NCBI GenBank assembly: GCA_037043455.1
Contig: JAWPHD010011522.1
Location: 1 to 64,000, forward strand
Length of the DNA stretch: 64,000 bases
Direction of reading: 5' to 3'
Origin: Cyrtodaria siliqua
Lineage: Eukaryota; Mollusca; Bivalvia; Adapedonta; Hiatellidae
Position 1 is the stretch's first letter. Each line of letters begins with the position of its first letter. Below the pieces are notes generated by a model, which was not told the DNA's origin, searched no databases, and saw only the letters and a list, made by a program, of their open reading frames with translations. A program made the position numbers and the translations under genes. Shown one piece after another: positions 43,885-56,751 of the stretch.

Positions 43885-44124
43885 CAGAGGCGGATTCAGG
43901 GGAGGGGTGCATCCAGCGCGCGCCGACGGTTTATGTGTGTTTATGTGGGGAGGGGGAGGGGTGGGGGTGGTGGTGGTGGTGGCTAGAGGCTCACCTGGCG
44001 CGCAATATTCCCGCATCCCACTAAAATCTGATATTAAATTCTTCGGACATATTATTTTTTGTTGCGCCCCATCCCCTCCCCGCGCTACATCACCCCGTAA
44101 TCACAAATCCTGTATCCGCTCCTG
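43885..44124. mobile_element. hAT-like MITE in beta-lactamase-like intron 1
   Basis: The left end CAGAGGCGGATTCAGG matches the reversed right end CAGGAGCGGATACAGG. It contains a GC-rich GCGCGCGCC and G-run segment. It lies only 35 bp after the exon 1 donor. No target duplication was resolved. Confidence 0.55.
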
Positions 44125-45101
44125 TTTTTTGTCTTTGCTTTATACCTTTTTTAAACCATTTTCTTCCCCATTTTCTTATTTCTACCAACTATTTTAAAGG
44201 GACACACGACAATCTTGCTTTATTTGCACCCACGGTTATTTTGAGAAAAAAAACACAAAACAAAACTGTTTCATTATAGTGAACATTTAACTTTTATTAG
44301 CAGTTTATTTATATTCCAAACTAAAGACATTTCCATAAGGGGAAATAACACTTACCAAATAATTTTTTAAATATTGTTTAATCTTATTAACACCATGTAT
44401 AACATATTATATAGCCACTTCTCAATATTACTGACAGATACTTTTACATTATTGCCGTGCAGTTTAAACTATATTTTTTTCTTTTATTTTTCTCAACTTG
44501 CGGGACAACACTGAGTTTCAAAGAAGATGCGCATAATGGACTGTAACGCTCTACTGGTTTAAAGGGACACAGGCAGTCTTGATGTTTTGCGTCACGTTAG
44601 ATTTTCTACATAACTCGCATTTGTTCAATCATTTGTAATCATTATAATCGTCAAACTGTTTTTGCATATTATTAACTTTTGATTATATTGCACCAATACT
44701 ATATTATATAACCTATGGTAGAATAAGACAAAAAAATGAAAACTCAAAATCTTATTTTATTATATGCAAAAAGGTTTAAAGTCAAAATCATACTAGATGA
44801 ATAAACCTAGACGCTAATTTCAATGCTTGATAAATAAACCGAGACCGTCACACTAATTTCAATGCTTGATAAATACTTCAACATTGTCGTGCATCTCTTT
44901 ACGGTCGTATGGTCTCTTTAATTTTTTGAAATGATTTTTATCTCATTGATAAACATCTTCTCAAAAATTGGGAGGAAATCAAACGAAGGGGCGTGTGGAG
45001 GTTGGGGAGTCGGGTTATGGTGTCAGATACGACTAGTTTACAATTTTGTCCGAGATTTTATTGAAATTAACGTTCTAAACTCGGTAAAGATCAGAAACTC
45101 G
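44125..45101. other. Intron 1, unannotated part
   Basis: Contains a short direct repeat (CTAATTTCAATGCTTGATAAA near 44813 and 44852). No gene was seen. Confidence 0.3.
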
Positions 45102-45745
45102 GTAAAGTTAGCAGAATGGCAGAACAGCAGAAGTATTATATTCTCACAGTAGAATGGGCAGAACAGCAGAATGAACTCCAGAATGAATTTATTATTCTGC
45201 CAGCAGAATGGGCATCAGAATGAAATCTAGGTTGAATTTATTATTCTGCCAGCAGAATGGGCAGAACAGCAGAATGAAATCGAGGATGACTTTATTATAA
45301 GGCCAACACAATGGGCAGAATAGGAGAATGATTGGGCAGAATAGGAGAATGATATCCGGATGAATTAATCATTAGGCCAGCACAGTGGGCAGAATAGGAG
45401 AATGATATCCGGATGAATTTATCATTAGGTCAGCACAAAGAATGAAATCCAGGATGAATTCATAATTCTGCCAGCTGATTGGCCAGAACAGCAGAAGTTG
45501 TCGGCAGAAAGTGCAAAACAACAGAATGCCAACCCGATAAAAGAGCTTTATATCAGCAGAAAAAAGCTTCCTTCATCTTGTTCATTGTGCCAAAGTTGCG
45601 CCACATGCTGAAAACAAATATTAATGACATTACCGCAAATAATTATCAGTTTTCACGCTATATCATTATCAGCAGAATGAAACTTCCATTCTTCTGGCAA
45701 AATGGAATAGACAATTCTGCTGTGCTGCCATTCTTCTAATGTTAC
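45102..45745. mobile_element. Inverted-repeat element with internal CAGAATG repeats
   Basis: The left end GTAAAGTTAGCAGAATGGCA and the reversed right end GTAACATTAGAAGAATGGCA, both followed by a sequence close to GAACAGCAGAA, form terminal inverted repeats. Inside are several imperfect units of about 60 bp with GGGCAGAA(C/T)AGCAGAATG and GGATGAATTTATTATTCTGC. Confidence 0.6.
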
Positions 45746-45804
45746 TGTGTCAGCAAGGCGAATTTCCTCTGATTATTCTTTGGGACCATAACACGGTACA
45801 TATC

Positions 45805-46890
45805 TCTCTGAGCATCGTCACTTACTCTCACTGAGCATCGTCACTTACTCTCTCTGAGCATCGTCACATACTCTCACTGAGCATCGTCACATATTCTCAC
45901 TGAGCATCGTCACATACTCTCACTGAGCATCGTCACTTACTCTCTCTGAGCATCGTCACTTACTCTCACTGAGCATCATCACTTACTCTCTCTGAGCATC
46001 GTCACATACTCTCACTGAGCATCGTCACATATTCTCACTGAGCATCGTCACATACTCTCTCTGAGCATCGTCACTTACTCTCACTGAGCATCGTCACTTA
46101 CTCTCTCTGAGCATCGTCACATACTCTCACTGAGCATCGTCACATACTCTCACTGAGCATCGTCACTTACTCTCTCTGAGCATCGTCACTTACTCTCTCT
46201 GAGCATCGGCACTTACTCTCATTGAGCATCGTCACTTACTCTCTGAGCATCGTCACATACTCTCACTGAGCATCGTCACTTACTCTCTCTGAGCATCGTC
46301 ACTTATTCTAACTGAAAATCGTCACTTACTCTCACTGAGCATCGTCACTTACTCTCACTGAGCATCGTCACTTACTCTGACTGAGCATCGTCACTTACTC
46401 TGACTGATCATCGTCACATTCTCTCACTGAGCATCGTCATTTACTCTTTCTGGGCAACGTCACTTACTCCAACTGAGCATGTCATTCACTCTGACTGAAC
46501 ATTATCACTTATTCGCAGTGATCATCTTCACTCACTCTCACTGATCATTGTCACATATTCTCCTCAATAAGAATGTTCACTCACTCTCAATGATTATCGT
46601 CTATTACTTTCACTGAGTACCGTCACTTACTCTCCTTGAGCATCGTCACTTACTTTCACTGAACATCGTCACTCACTCTGACTGAGCATCGTCACTTATT
46701 CTCACCGAGAATGGTCACTTACTCTCAATGACTATCGTCACTTAATCTTACTGAGTACCGTCCCCTACTCTCACTGGTCATCGTCACTTACTCACTGATC
46801 ATCGTCACATATTCTCCTCACTGAAAATGATCACTCACTCTCAATGAGTATCGTCTATTACTCTCACTGAGCATCGTCGCTTACTCTTCA
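45805..46890. repeat. 23-bp minisatellite, about 46 copies
   Basis: ACTCTCACTGAGCATCGTC plus ACTT or ACAT. Units are nearly identical up to about 46300 and then decay steadily rightwards with substitutions and length changes. Confidence 0.92.
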
Positions 46891-47379
46891 CTCCCGCTGA
46901 ATACCGTCATTTCTATCATTACGCATTATATTTTATCACTCTAGAAATACGTTCCTTCATAGAATGTTATTTATATAACATTTATTTTTATCATATGTAG
47001 ATTATGTTATATGTATGTTCATTCCATCCATGTTGATTTTATATTGTTTTGTTGTTATTCTGTTGTATTCGCATACCGCGGGAAAGGGTCTTGAATTAAA
47101 TAAAAACTTGAAACTTGCCAATAACCTCTCAAATGCTCCATGAAATGTAAAACATAACCTTGAAGGAATCGTATAGCTCTGTGGTAGGTACACACTAGAA
47201 AACCTAGACTAGCTGTTATCCCAGTGGTTATTTTTTTTAAAATATTTTGCAGTCAGACGCAAAATTAAATCTTAAAATCCCAAACATTTCTGAATTGCTC
47301 TAAACCACTAAGAGCCATTCTTTTCACAGCTAGCTAAAGTAGGATGTTTGTTTGAACAGTGTTTTACCTCATTTTCAGC

Positions 47380-47795
47380 ATATGTTAGGTCATATAGGAC
47401 GGTAGATTTCTTTTTTTGTGGTAGTCTACATGAGCCTGTCTGTGCCTAAAATGATGTGTAGGCACACTGGACTTACAGAGAGATAGAGGGTCCGGGTGCA
47501 TGCTCCCTCGTATTTTTAATTATAAAATAGAGTACAGATCATGGGGTTGGATGGTAAGTTTTTCCCGATGCGTAGGCACGTGCCTACAGTGGCTATAGGT
47601 AGCTATGCCACGTGTAGAGGCAAACCACCTCATTTTTCCTGGGTAGAATCAGTACTGTACCTCCGCCCTCCGTAAGAATCGACACTTTCTCACTTGACAA
47701 GTCAAGGTCACATTGAGATTCGAGCACGCAGCGGTGAGAGGTGAGACAGTTTTAGACGTATACTCTTGAATATCCCGCCCACGAAGGCCCTGCAG
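47380..47795 (-). mobile_element. tRNA-derived SINE-like element
   Basis: Read on the minus strand, it shows GTGGGCGGGAT (A-box-like) and GTGCTCGAATCTCA (B-box-like) about 40 bp apart, then CTTGACTTGTCAAGTGAG and a CCCAGGAAAAATGAGGTGG segment that also occurs, diverged, at 17041-17190. No tail or target duplication was found. Confidence 0.5.
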
Positions 47796-49079
47796 TAAGA
47801 ATAAACCTCATCCAAAGCATATGATGTTGTTGTTTTGTTTTTTTATGTACGAAATCGGAAATTATGATTTAATAAAAAGTAGGTCAGATAATCGGCTTTC
47901 TCCCAATGGAACTCGGTTAATAACCTTCAAGATTAGCTTTAGTATCTCAGAAAAATGGCATTCATCAACTTAGGATTCAACTGAAATGTAAGGCAGATGT
48001 TTTCAGTTAGATTTTGTTTATGTATACTTCAAGATAACACCAGGAAAAGGTAGAATTAACTACTGATCAAGACGTGAAAGAAACACCATTACCACCATTG
48101 GCAACATCTAACATACACACTGTGGTATAGCGACGTGAAATATCTAACACAAGAATAGTCTTTAATATGTATTAAACTACTATCTATTTATCTTTCACAA
48201 TAACTATAAACAGTTAAAAACCAGAGCAAATGTTCAACTTTCAATAAATGTACAAATTATATCGTGCAAGGAGTCCTAACGTTCAAACGATGAGAGCTAG
48301 GCAGTCAAAATGAATCTGAATTAATCTCCCAATGAAGGCAATCTCGCTTCTCTCCGAAACTGGTTCTACGTCGCCAAAACTGGGGTTAATCGTACAGATC
48401 TCCTCTTTTTGGAGTAAACAAATTATTTGGAGTAAAACTTACTTTCAAAACTGCTGGATACAGGGTATTTATTTAAGACTCCCATTGTTCAGAAACAAGT
48501 TGAGGAGACCCCCTCACTCGTGGTTGCCATGAGTTGCACCGGTCATCCCATGGTTTCATCAAACAAACCTCCACTTAGACTATAGGTTTTGGTCATGCTG
48601 TTACTAACTATATACTTAAATAGGCTGACCATAAAGATGTTTACACAACCATCCCATTGTTCGATAGAATACAAGGCGACCCTATCACCCTAACTGTTCG
48701 AAGTCCAGACTCTATTGTGCCCATAGCGACCAGGGTTATCCAGGCGTTTTAGTTGGCGGAGGGACTTTAAACCTTAGAAGTACACACACACACTCACCCT
48801 AACTGTTCATCCTAATGCCTGAACTTGCATAAGTGTTTTTCATCCAGGTTAAGCGGTCAGCATTTTAATAAGCTACCAATTAATTTGAATGGTCATACAT
48901 GCTCCACATGCATTTACATATATTGGTCACCTCGTTCCTGACACAATACATGTATTGACCAGACCTGAGTGCATGATATTAACTTACTTAGAAACCCAGC
49001 TCTATATAGCTACAATGCGTCCACCATTAGCCTAAAAATAAACAGCAGTATCGCCATCACGAACTTGTCATGATCATCT
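47796..49079. other. Intron 1, unannotated part
   Basis: AT-rich sequence. The short open frames have no recognisable domain. Confidence 0.3.
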
Positions 49080-49081
49080 CT

Positions 49082-49131
<50 letters not shown>

Positions 49132-49430
49132 TTATCATCATCATCATCATCATCCCCATCGTCATCACCATCACCATCATCATCATCCTCCTCATCATCA
49201 TTATTTATCATCATCATCATTAGCATCATCATCACCATCATCATCGCCATCATCATCATCATCTTCACCATTATCATCACCATCATCATCATCACCATCA
49301 TCATCGCCATCATCATCATCATCTTCACCATTATCATCACCATCGTCGTCATCATCATCATCATCATCTTCACCATTATCATCACCATCGTCGTCATCAT
49401 CATCATCATCGTCATCTTCAGTAGCGGCAG
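49080..49430. repeat. ATC/TCA trinucleotide microsatellite
   Basis: About 350 bp of TCATCA with ACCATC and TCGTCG interruptions. It produces poly-His, poly-Ser or poly-Met/Asp frames on both strands that are not genes. Confidence 0.97.
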
Positions 49431-51282
49431 CAGCATCTCATCAAATATTATAGTTTCCATCAATACAGCAACATCTAAGATTATTTAAACCAGCAACAAT
49501 AGCACCAGCATTACACAAAGGCAACATGCATCAGCATTGCCATTAGTTAAAAATAATAGATGTTGTAGAATGGTTATGATTCCTAAATATTACAGGCATC
49601 GGGTAAAAATTAGGCAAAGTCTTGACACAACTTATATAACACATCCATATATCTAGCCCGTTTAATATTGTATTTAAGAAACTTCATTTTGCGCACTACA
49701 CACAGTGTATATATATCCGAAACTTTCCAACGAGCCTCTGGGGTGCAGCAAAACTGAAAATTCACACGGTCTTAGCATGGACTGTATTATTATATATCAC
49801 CAAGTCGTAGTATAAAAGGAACTCCTAACACGCCCATATATCATATTTTAAACCTATTTGTTTTTCATTTTCTTGTATGGGTACTGTACATTTGAACCGT
49901 ATTCCAACATAACTGTACAACAATTTAGTTCGATTTTTTTTTCTTCAATTTTATCTAAATCGATTGAAATTAAAAGAAAACACTGAGCGATAGTATATGT
50001 TATTATAACACTCTTGGCCAGTCTCAAGTTCATTGTAAACACAGAACTACAATATAAAAATACATAAAAAATAGAGAGAAAAACCTGCATATTGTTTATA
50101 CGTGACTTCATATTTTTAAGAGAGATTTCAAACATGAATTATTGCCAAAGTACGACAGGTTCACTAGGACGCAGAACTTCACCCTTATTTTATTGCTTTT
50201 ACTTTATTACCCCGGGTTCATGAGTATATGTCAGACATATCGACTGTGTTTCGATCTCCAACTGTACTAGAAACGAAATAAATCGTGAAAGTGTCGATTC
50301 ATATTCACGTGACACACTGCAATCTTGAAGCTTTCATCAAGCATTAAAATTATCACCCCGATTTACTAATACAATAATATGAAATAGGCACTACCTATGT
50401 AACGGGCAAAGCAATTTGATCGCATGTACACTTTTTAGCCATCTCTATTTAATTTTAAGGGTCAGAACTAACTATAAATTTGATCAGATCTTAAAGTCAG
50501 GAAATAGTTATAGATAGATCTTTGCACAAGTATGTAAATAAATATATTTGTAAGTCCTAATAAAATAATACCCTTGTTTACTGCAACAATAAGTAATGGG
50601 TAGGAAGGTCAGCTTTTTGTTTTATTTTGTATCTGTAATAAGACTTTAAACTTGAGAACAATAAGATACGGATAGATTTGAGTGCAGACTTTATTTGATC
50701 TTTTCCTTTACACAGAAAATATGCGCAAGCATTTCTGGTGCAGTTTTGTGTGAGTCGGTGTATTTCAATTTTCGGAGGGCTAACAAACTGAACAGTTTTC
50801 GGAAAAAATAGATTTGTTTTATTCTCATAAAAGATGTCGGCAGCATTTTAAAGGAGATGGTCCGGTCACGGTGAACACATGTTTATTTGTAATCCGAGCC
50901 TTCTCTGACCGAACCACTGTAGATAATCTCAAAGAATCTAGCAACATGTTTATAATTTATTCTAGCATGTCCAACGGAATGTAAGTGTATACATAAAATT
51001 GAAATATATCAAGGTTCTGTTTGTTGGCATAAATACCCATCAAAATACATAGTATGTTTTTTCTGTGTTTAATGAATGAGACTCATAGGTAGTGGTAAGT
51101 AGGTAGTCATGGCCGTTTAACCCTTTTTCGCATCGGTCCGTATAAGGCCACTTCCCCACCCAAATTACTTTGAAAATCATGCAGTTAACTGTGAAAATGT
51201 CATTTCCCAGTCGTGGATCTTTCCCACATTCTAGGCCAAAATGCCCCTTTCCAGACCTCAGGGCTCTTTTAACCTATTTAAC
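49431..51282. other. Intron 1, unannotated part
   Basis: No gene or structured repeat recognised. Confidence 0.3.
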
Positions 51283-51560
51283 AGGGGCCGAAATTCGGCC
51301 TCTTCCCAATTGCAAAAACCTCTATTTTCCCTTGGGGTAAAAAATTCCCATTTAAAAAAAAACAACGTATGTATATATATTTTTTTTTTTTGGTAATTAA
51401 GTGACATACTTTACATAGTTTGTATGTTAAAATAACTCAGTTGTAAAACCAAATCAATATTTTACCTAAAACTACATTTTAATGATGTTTCCCCTTAAAA
51501 AAACTTTTCCCAAAACAACGAAAATCACGCTATTTTTTTCCCAATTTGGACAGTCTCGCG
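51283..51560. repeat. Third copy of the GGGCCGAAATTCGGCC family
   Basis: Begins with the near-perfect palindrome GGGGCCGAAATTCGGCC and continues with TTCCCAATTGCAAAAA, AAAATTCCCATTT and ATCACGCTATTTTTTTCCCA, as in the copies at 110 and 5860. Confidence 0.6.
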
Positions 51561-52600
51561 CTTATTTTCCCCAAATTCAGCAGGCCTAGGCCTTTTCCAA
51601 ATTTCCTTGAATAAAATACCTGTATCTAGTAAAAGGCTCTGGTGGTGTTGAGGATGGGGAGGCAAGTTTATTTTCATATCTTAAACTGTTACTAGTGAAA
51701 TTTATTTTTTGTCTGCTCAACCCGTTATCTGTTTAGAGTTATTGAGAATATTTAATTGATCTTTGTTACCTGTTATCAAATTCTTACTCCAGTCCCCATC
51801 CATTCCATACAAAATTAAATTAATCATTCATTGTATCAAAGTACTTTGACCGTTATATAGGCAGTGCCTGTTTCATATTAAAACATTATTGTTATTTTTT
51901 TAACTTTCGATTAAGGTAAACATATGTATATTTGTCTAGCCTTTTCCTTATTTTATGTAGGATCTCTTTACTGGAAACACATATTTACTTAAATAAACTC
52001 TTCTTAATCACAATTACTGTTATCATATTTTGTTATAAGGGGTCGAAATTCGACTCATTCCGTCTCAAAAATGTATTTTATTGCAGTAAACCTCACCTAC
52101 TTGGAACCCATTTAAAATTCGATGGAGAACCCGGAAATCTCGCCGTGTTTTGAACCTGTCCTTTTTAACCAGTAAAGAGATTCATCTCCCTTTATTATAA
52201 GTACAAATTTGTTTTTTCTCGAGGTTTTGCGAATGTGAATTCTAGAAACGCTGACAAGAAATATGCAACAGAGCTGCGTTAATTTGTTTGTTAAACGAAA
52301 ACATTACACAGCAAGGTCACTTAATTCGTATTTTCCGTAAAAATAGCGGAGAATAAGGCCAGTGACCTGTAATAGTCGCACGTCGTAGAGAACGCTAACG
52401 CTCTGTGGAAACTTTCATTACGACGTGTGAATCTTACGACCTATACCGATTACGACGTGCGAAACGTACGATCTACACCGATCACAGACGCTTCAAAATT
52501 GAAGCGCTTCAGAGTCCTAGAAATACTGAAAAACATATAGAAAACTCCTAGGTACTTCATAAAAATGTAAGCATTCTTCAAAATTAATTATTTCTGTTAA
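51561..52600. other. Intron 1, unannotated part
   Basis: A small pair of related segments (TTACGACGTGTGAA/TTACGACGTGCGAA and ACGACCTATACCGAT/ACGATCTACACCGAT) lies at 52418-52490. No gene was recognised. Confidence 0.3.
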
Positions 52601-52679
52601 CAATGGAACGCCGGTAAGTTACTTGTGGCTTTCAACTGTTAATCACGTCTGCGTGACTTCACCGTGAGACAGGAAGCTG

Positions 52680-52800
52680 GTCAAAAATGCGACCGGAAGT
52701 TTCAAAATGGCGCCGTCCGCGTCGTCTGCCATCTTGGAGACAAAATTTAAGTTTGATGCACTACGAAAATGAAAATTAGTAGCGTTAGTTAGTGAGTATT
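52680..52800 (+). promoter_or_regulatory. ETS/YY1 promoter-like cluster inside intron 1
   Basis: Within about 50 bp: ACCGGAAGT (consensus ETS/GABP site, near 52691), AAAATGGCGCC (YY1-type, near 52704) and GCCATCTTG (reverse YY1-type, near 52728), in a CpG-rich island amid AT-rich DNA. The ATG in the first YY1 site opens a 21-codon frame (MAPSASSAILETKFKFDALRK) ending in TGA. It could be a nested or alternative promoter. No following exon was recognised. Confidence 0.4.
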
Positions 52801-53190
52801 TAACATATTCATTCCCATGCATACATGTACATACGTGTAACCTATAGTCGGGCTTCGGCAGGTCGAGCTTTGCCCGTATAATGTTAACTTCAAACCTGCC
52901 TGCATAAAATCGGGAACGTTTACAGTTCTCCGGTCATATTTTGTTTCATGAACATGTTTATGTTTATTTTAATCGAAATGAATACACAACAATAGATATT
53001 TACAATTCACACATTGCAATATCTATGAAAAGCAAGAATAAGATTTTATTTGATGACGTAGAAAACATTGAACAGGTAAATTAATCCACAGGTAAATGTA
53101 TTTATCAATTATCTGGCAATAGTTGTGCAGCTATATAATTCAATTCAGATCTACCTCATTTCCACGTGCAGTCACGCAGTGGTAAAAGCA

Positions 53191-53262
53191 GTATCTACAT
53201 CATGCAAATAATACTTATTTTTACATATCTACGTCATGCAAATAATACTTATTTTTACATGC
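53191..53262. repeat. 34-bp tandem duplication with octamer motifs
   Basis: Two copies of a TATCTAC(A/G)TCATGCAAAT... unit. Each has ATGCAAAT, the octamer bound by POU-domain factors. Confidence 0.8.
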
Positions 53263-53555
53263 GACTAAGTAGCGGTTTTCAATATATGTTTCTCTCCGAG
53301 ACTGTCAAGAGATGTTTGAGATTCAAATTGGTTAATTGATAATACTACAAAAATAGAGTACACGTTCCCTATAAAATTAAATCAAATAGTGCGGTTTTAA
53401 TTTTCTTCCTTATTCTACCAAATGTTTAAACATACTATTGATGCAATATAATCAGAGCTAGTAATATTTAAAACAATTTACTTTGAACTAATCTAATAAT
53501 TAATATTAAAAAATACAAATATGCTAGTTATGTAGACAACTAACAGCACGCCGCT

Positions 53556-53666
53556 AGGTGTAGCACTTTACACTACCTGTCATGAACAGACTCAATAAAG
53601 CCGAGTATCTAGTTTTATCTCTTGTTTGTGTTTGTTGCTTCCAAGGGATCCCCTTTTCAGTATTTA
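53556..53666. repeat. Partial copy of the hairpin repeat
   Basis: Carries TGAACAGACTCAATAAAGCC and the GTTGCTTCCAAGGGATC end of the 13.2-kb family. About 53670-56080 shows no gene that I could support. The open frame at 55782-55991 is of unknown origin. Confidence 0.65.
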
Positions 53667-56079
53667 AACGAATGAAAATTGCCGTGTCCCTTTTATGGTA
53701 CTTTCCTTGGTGAAAAAACCCCGTAATAAACCACTTAAATCACTGGTGAAAAGAAGCTTTATTTGCCATGTAATGAATATATGTGAACCAGCGAAGACCA
53801 GTTGCAACCTGTTGAATCGTGTGTGATAGCATCACTTGTCTGGTGGCTTAGCCATAAAGTCTTCTATTTACACTAGTGACTACGCTTTCCTCCGTATGAT
53901 TTGTTTATATTTATATTTATTACACGAATATTTTCATAATGTTCCGTTAACCTTGCATGAGAGCTAAAGGTCACTAGTTCCCTGCTGAGGAAGATACTAT
54001 TGACTCGGCAAGAGAACTATTCACCCGAAAGAGAACTATTGACTCTCAAGTCTAGTTTAAACCGGATTGAACGCGTTTGAACACATTTTCAAGTCAGTAG
54101 TTCATACTAATGACTTTCACGTGACTGCTATTCAGCCAATAAAAACTACGTATATAAAATGATATATAATAATCCGCAATACATGATTATCATTGTGTTA
54201 TATCGCCTATTAATGATCAGACTACACCAATTACCAACCAATCAGCTGGCAGGGAAAAAGTTCCAGGGTAAATTCGGAGCTATTACACAGAATCTCTTAA
54301 TTTTGATTGGTTGACAAGGTAAACAAACCAAAAAATCTTGCTAAAAAATTAACATTCAACTTTTGAAGGTTACTTATAAAGGTTAAATCATACATTTGTG
54401 CAATGTATTCATAATGTGTTGCATAATCAAAAAAAGAAGTATATTTTACATATACCTCATGTTTCTATTTGCAAGTAGGTGGGTCAGCACCATCCGACCC
54501 AAACAGCTTTTTCAAAACATACTCACTGTATGGCTTATGTATGTTTTTTTGATAAAACTAAGATAGGTCTTTCAAAACAAGTAATTAAAATGCAGCTTCC
54601 TATATTAGGGAACTCAGTACAGAGCTTAAAGCTATAAGGTAGGCCTATGGAAAATGAATTGGTGTAGTATGACCTATAGCTGCCTAGTTTGCGTATTAGA
54701 GAAGAGCATGGGGAGATTCCCATAGTTACTATAATTACTCTTACTATACTGAGCAAAAATAGAAGCGTCCCCAACTTTACCCATAGATTTAGACACAATG
54801 AAATTATATTTTATTTAATCTTATATGTCAATACCTTTGTCAGTTAAGGCCAGCACTGTCATGAACACAATGTTCTTTGAATCAAACTTGTCGGCAAACT
54901 TATTCCCCTTGATTTGGTTTAAACGGCATTTCCGGGTATTTTGGTTAAAACTTTGAGTTAACACAGTTTTGTTATATTGAAATAAACAGAGAATGACCTC
55001 ATCACCACAAAAAGGGACGCTGATCTTTACACTCATTTTTGCGCCATATAGCTTTCAAGAACGAATATTTTCAGATTACCTCCCTTTATAATAAAAATAT
55101 AGTGATTTCGCAATTTGAATAAAACATGTTTTAGCAGCAACAGACAAACTTTGGTTTTCGATGATTATTAATATTGATCAGAATGATGGAGTGATAAGTA
55201 TAAAATGATGAAATTATATCTAGATTGGTGTACAAAGTGTAACAGAGTCAACCTTATGCAAATCACAGCTTAACAGAGGGACGTTTCTATTTTTGCTGAG
55301 TATAGTTTGACAATAGGGTTAGATTGTGGTTTGGTGCACCCTAGAACCGGGTACACCGTGGTAAATAAAAATACATTAGTTTTGAAAATCGGTTGAGAAA
55401 TAATTATTTTAAAGGAACAATTTTAATGTTAACTCATTCTTGCTGGCACAGCAGAAAATTGAGAAATCTCAAATCTGTTCAGTTCGCCTTAATAGTTTTC
55501 TATACAACATATAGGATGTCTTAATTTATGTTTGTTCAAAAAATTAAACCATTTTTAGATAACAATTCTAAAACATATATATTTGTTCTAAGTTTTGATG
55601 CAGGTGAAAGTTTTTTCAAACAACTTTAAAAAGTACGATATTTTTATTTACCACTAAACATGTCTATTTCGTTGATATACAACTTATTTAGTTTAAATTT
55701 GAATCTTATCTGTAAAGTTCGAAAAATGCTTGGCTGAAACAAGCGCCCCTAACAATATGGCAAATGTGAGAGTTTTAACGCTTGGTTTACAACCAAATGC
55801 ATGCTTGTGAAACATGGCTAGAATCCCGTTACGATCTGTCAAACAAGCTTATATTCCCCAGAGATTTAAGCCGATCGAAAGTCCAACATGTATTTGCCAC
55901 TGTAAGAAAATCACATGTAGTACCAGTACCACAAACAATTCTAAAATACGATGGAGCATATGACCAAGATTTGTACGAAGTTGAGCCATGAACAGTAACG
56001 AGCTATCTACAGTTCTTTACCTACGAGTGACGAAGCAAAATTAAAAAATGTACACCCCTTTACTGAAAAAAATACTGCG

Positions 56080-56150
56080 TTTGTGAGACTCGAACTGACG
56101 ATCTCCAGATTGGCAATCCACGTGCTTTATCATTGGATTATGTAATTATT
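56080..56150 (-). other. tRNA-like remnant
   Basis: On the minus strand TAATCCAATGATAAAGCACG is followed by CAGTTCGAGTCTCAC, similar to A and B boxes of a tRNA or tRNA-derived SINE head. A full cloverleaf was not established. Confidence 0.3.
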
Positions 56151-56568
56151 TTCCAACATTAGACATGCTATAAACTGAAACTATGCTTTGTATGTTTGTT
56201 GTATGCATTAAATATACGATAAATTAAAATTGATTATCAGTTAACATTGTCAATCCGGGGGTCTCGAGTTTAAATCCCATGTTGAGTATAAACTTTTCAA
56301 TGTTTAGGGCAGTGTTGTTTTTGATTTTCCTACATTGAACAAGGGAATGAAAATGATGTCTTACTAAACTGTTCTCCTCTGATATATACAGTACAGGTTA
56401 ACAGCTTAATAGACTGACTATATCTCCAATGCCTAACGTGTAGCTATAGTAGCTTTAAAAAACACAAAACAAATTGTTAATTGACACTATTACAGATATT
56501 AATTAAATGATATCAAAATTGGTTATCCACTGTTTGATTAAACATTGTATCTTGTATTATTATTCAAG

Positions 56569-56751
56569 TTATCAATGGACTACAAAACTATCTGACATAA
56601 ACGGCCTGGATCTCACATTCGTCAATGAACAGTTGACAAGAAACGCAACTCTTGAAGACCTTCTGGCACATCGAACTGGATTATCGTCCGTTAATGACTA
56701 CGGGTTCATTGGTGGATACCCAGCGGGAACGGATATAGCTTATCTGAGCAG
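56569..56751 (+). CDS. Secreted serine beta-lactamase-like protein, exon 2
   Basis: 183 nt between a TTATTATTCAAG acceptor and a GTACAC donor. Its first base completes the Gly codon split at the end of exon 1 (phase 2), giving ETG-YQWTTKLSDI across the junction. It continues with FVNEQLTRNATLEDLLAHRT and GLSSVNDYGFIGGYPAGT. The LRDLLAHRTGL-like block is a hallmark of the beta-lactamase/PBP-like family (PF00144). It ends in phase 2. The exon 1-2 intron is 12.7 kb. Confidence 0.85.

Noticed and set aside
43877..44024. Extension of beta-lactamase-like exon 1 past 43849
   Set aside because: The open frame runs into a GC-rich MITE. A GT donor at 43850 joins in phase to exon 2, so the extension is intron.
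45805..46890. CRISPR-like array of short repeats
   Set aside because: Units are contiguous 23-bp copies without unique spacers, in a eukaryotic intron.
49010..49463. Poly-His, poly-Ser and Met/Asp-rich frames on both strands
   Set aside because: Translations of an ATC/TCA microsatellite.
55782..55991. Plus-strand frame of 69 codons
   Set aside because: The composition looks protein-like, but no family, splice sites or neighbours support a gene. Not called.
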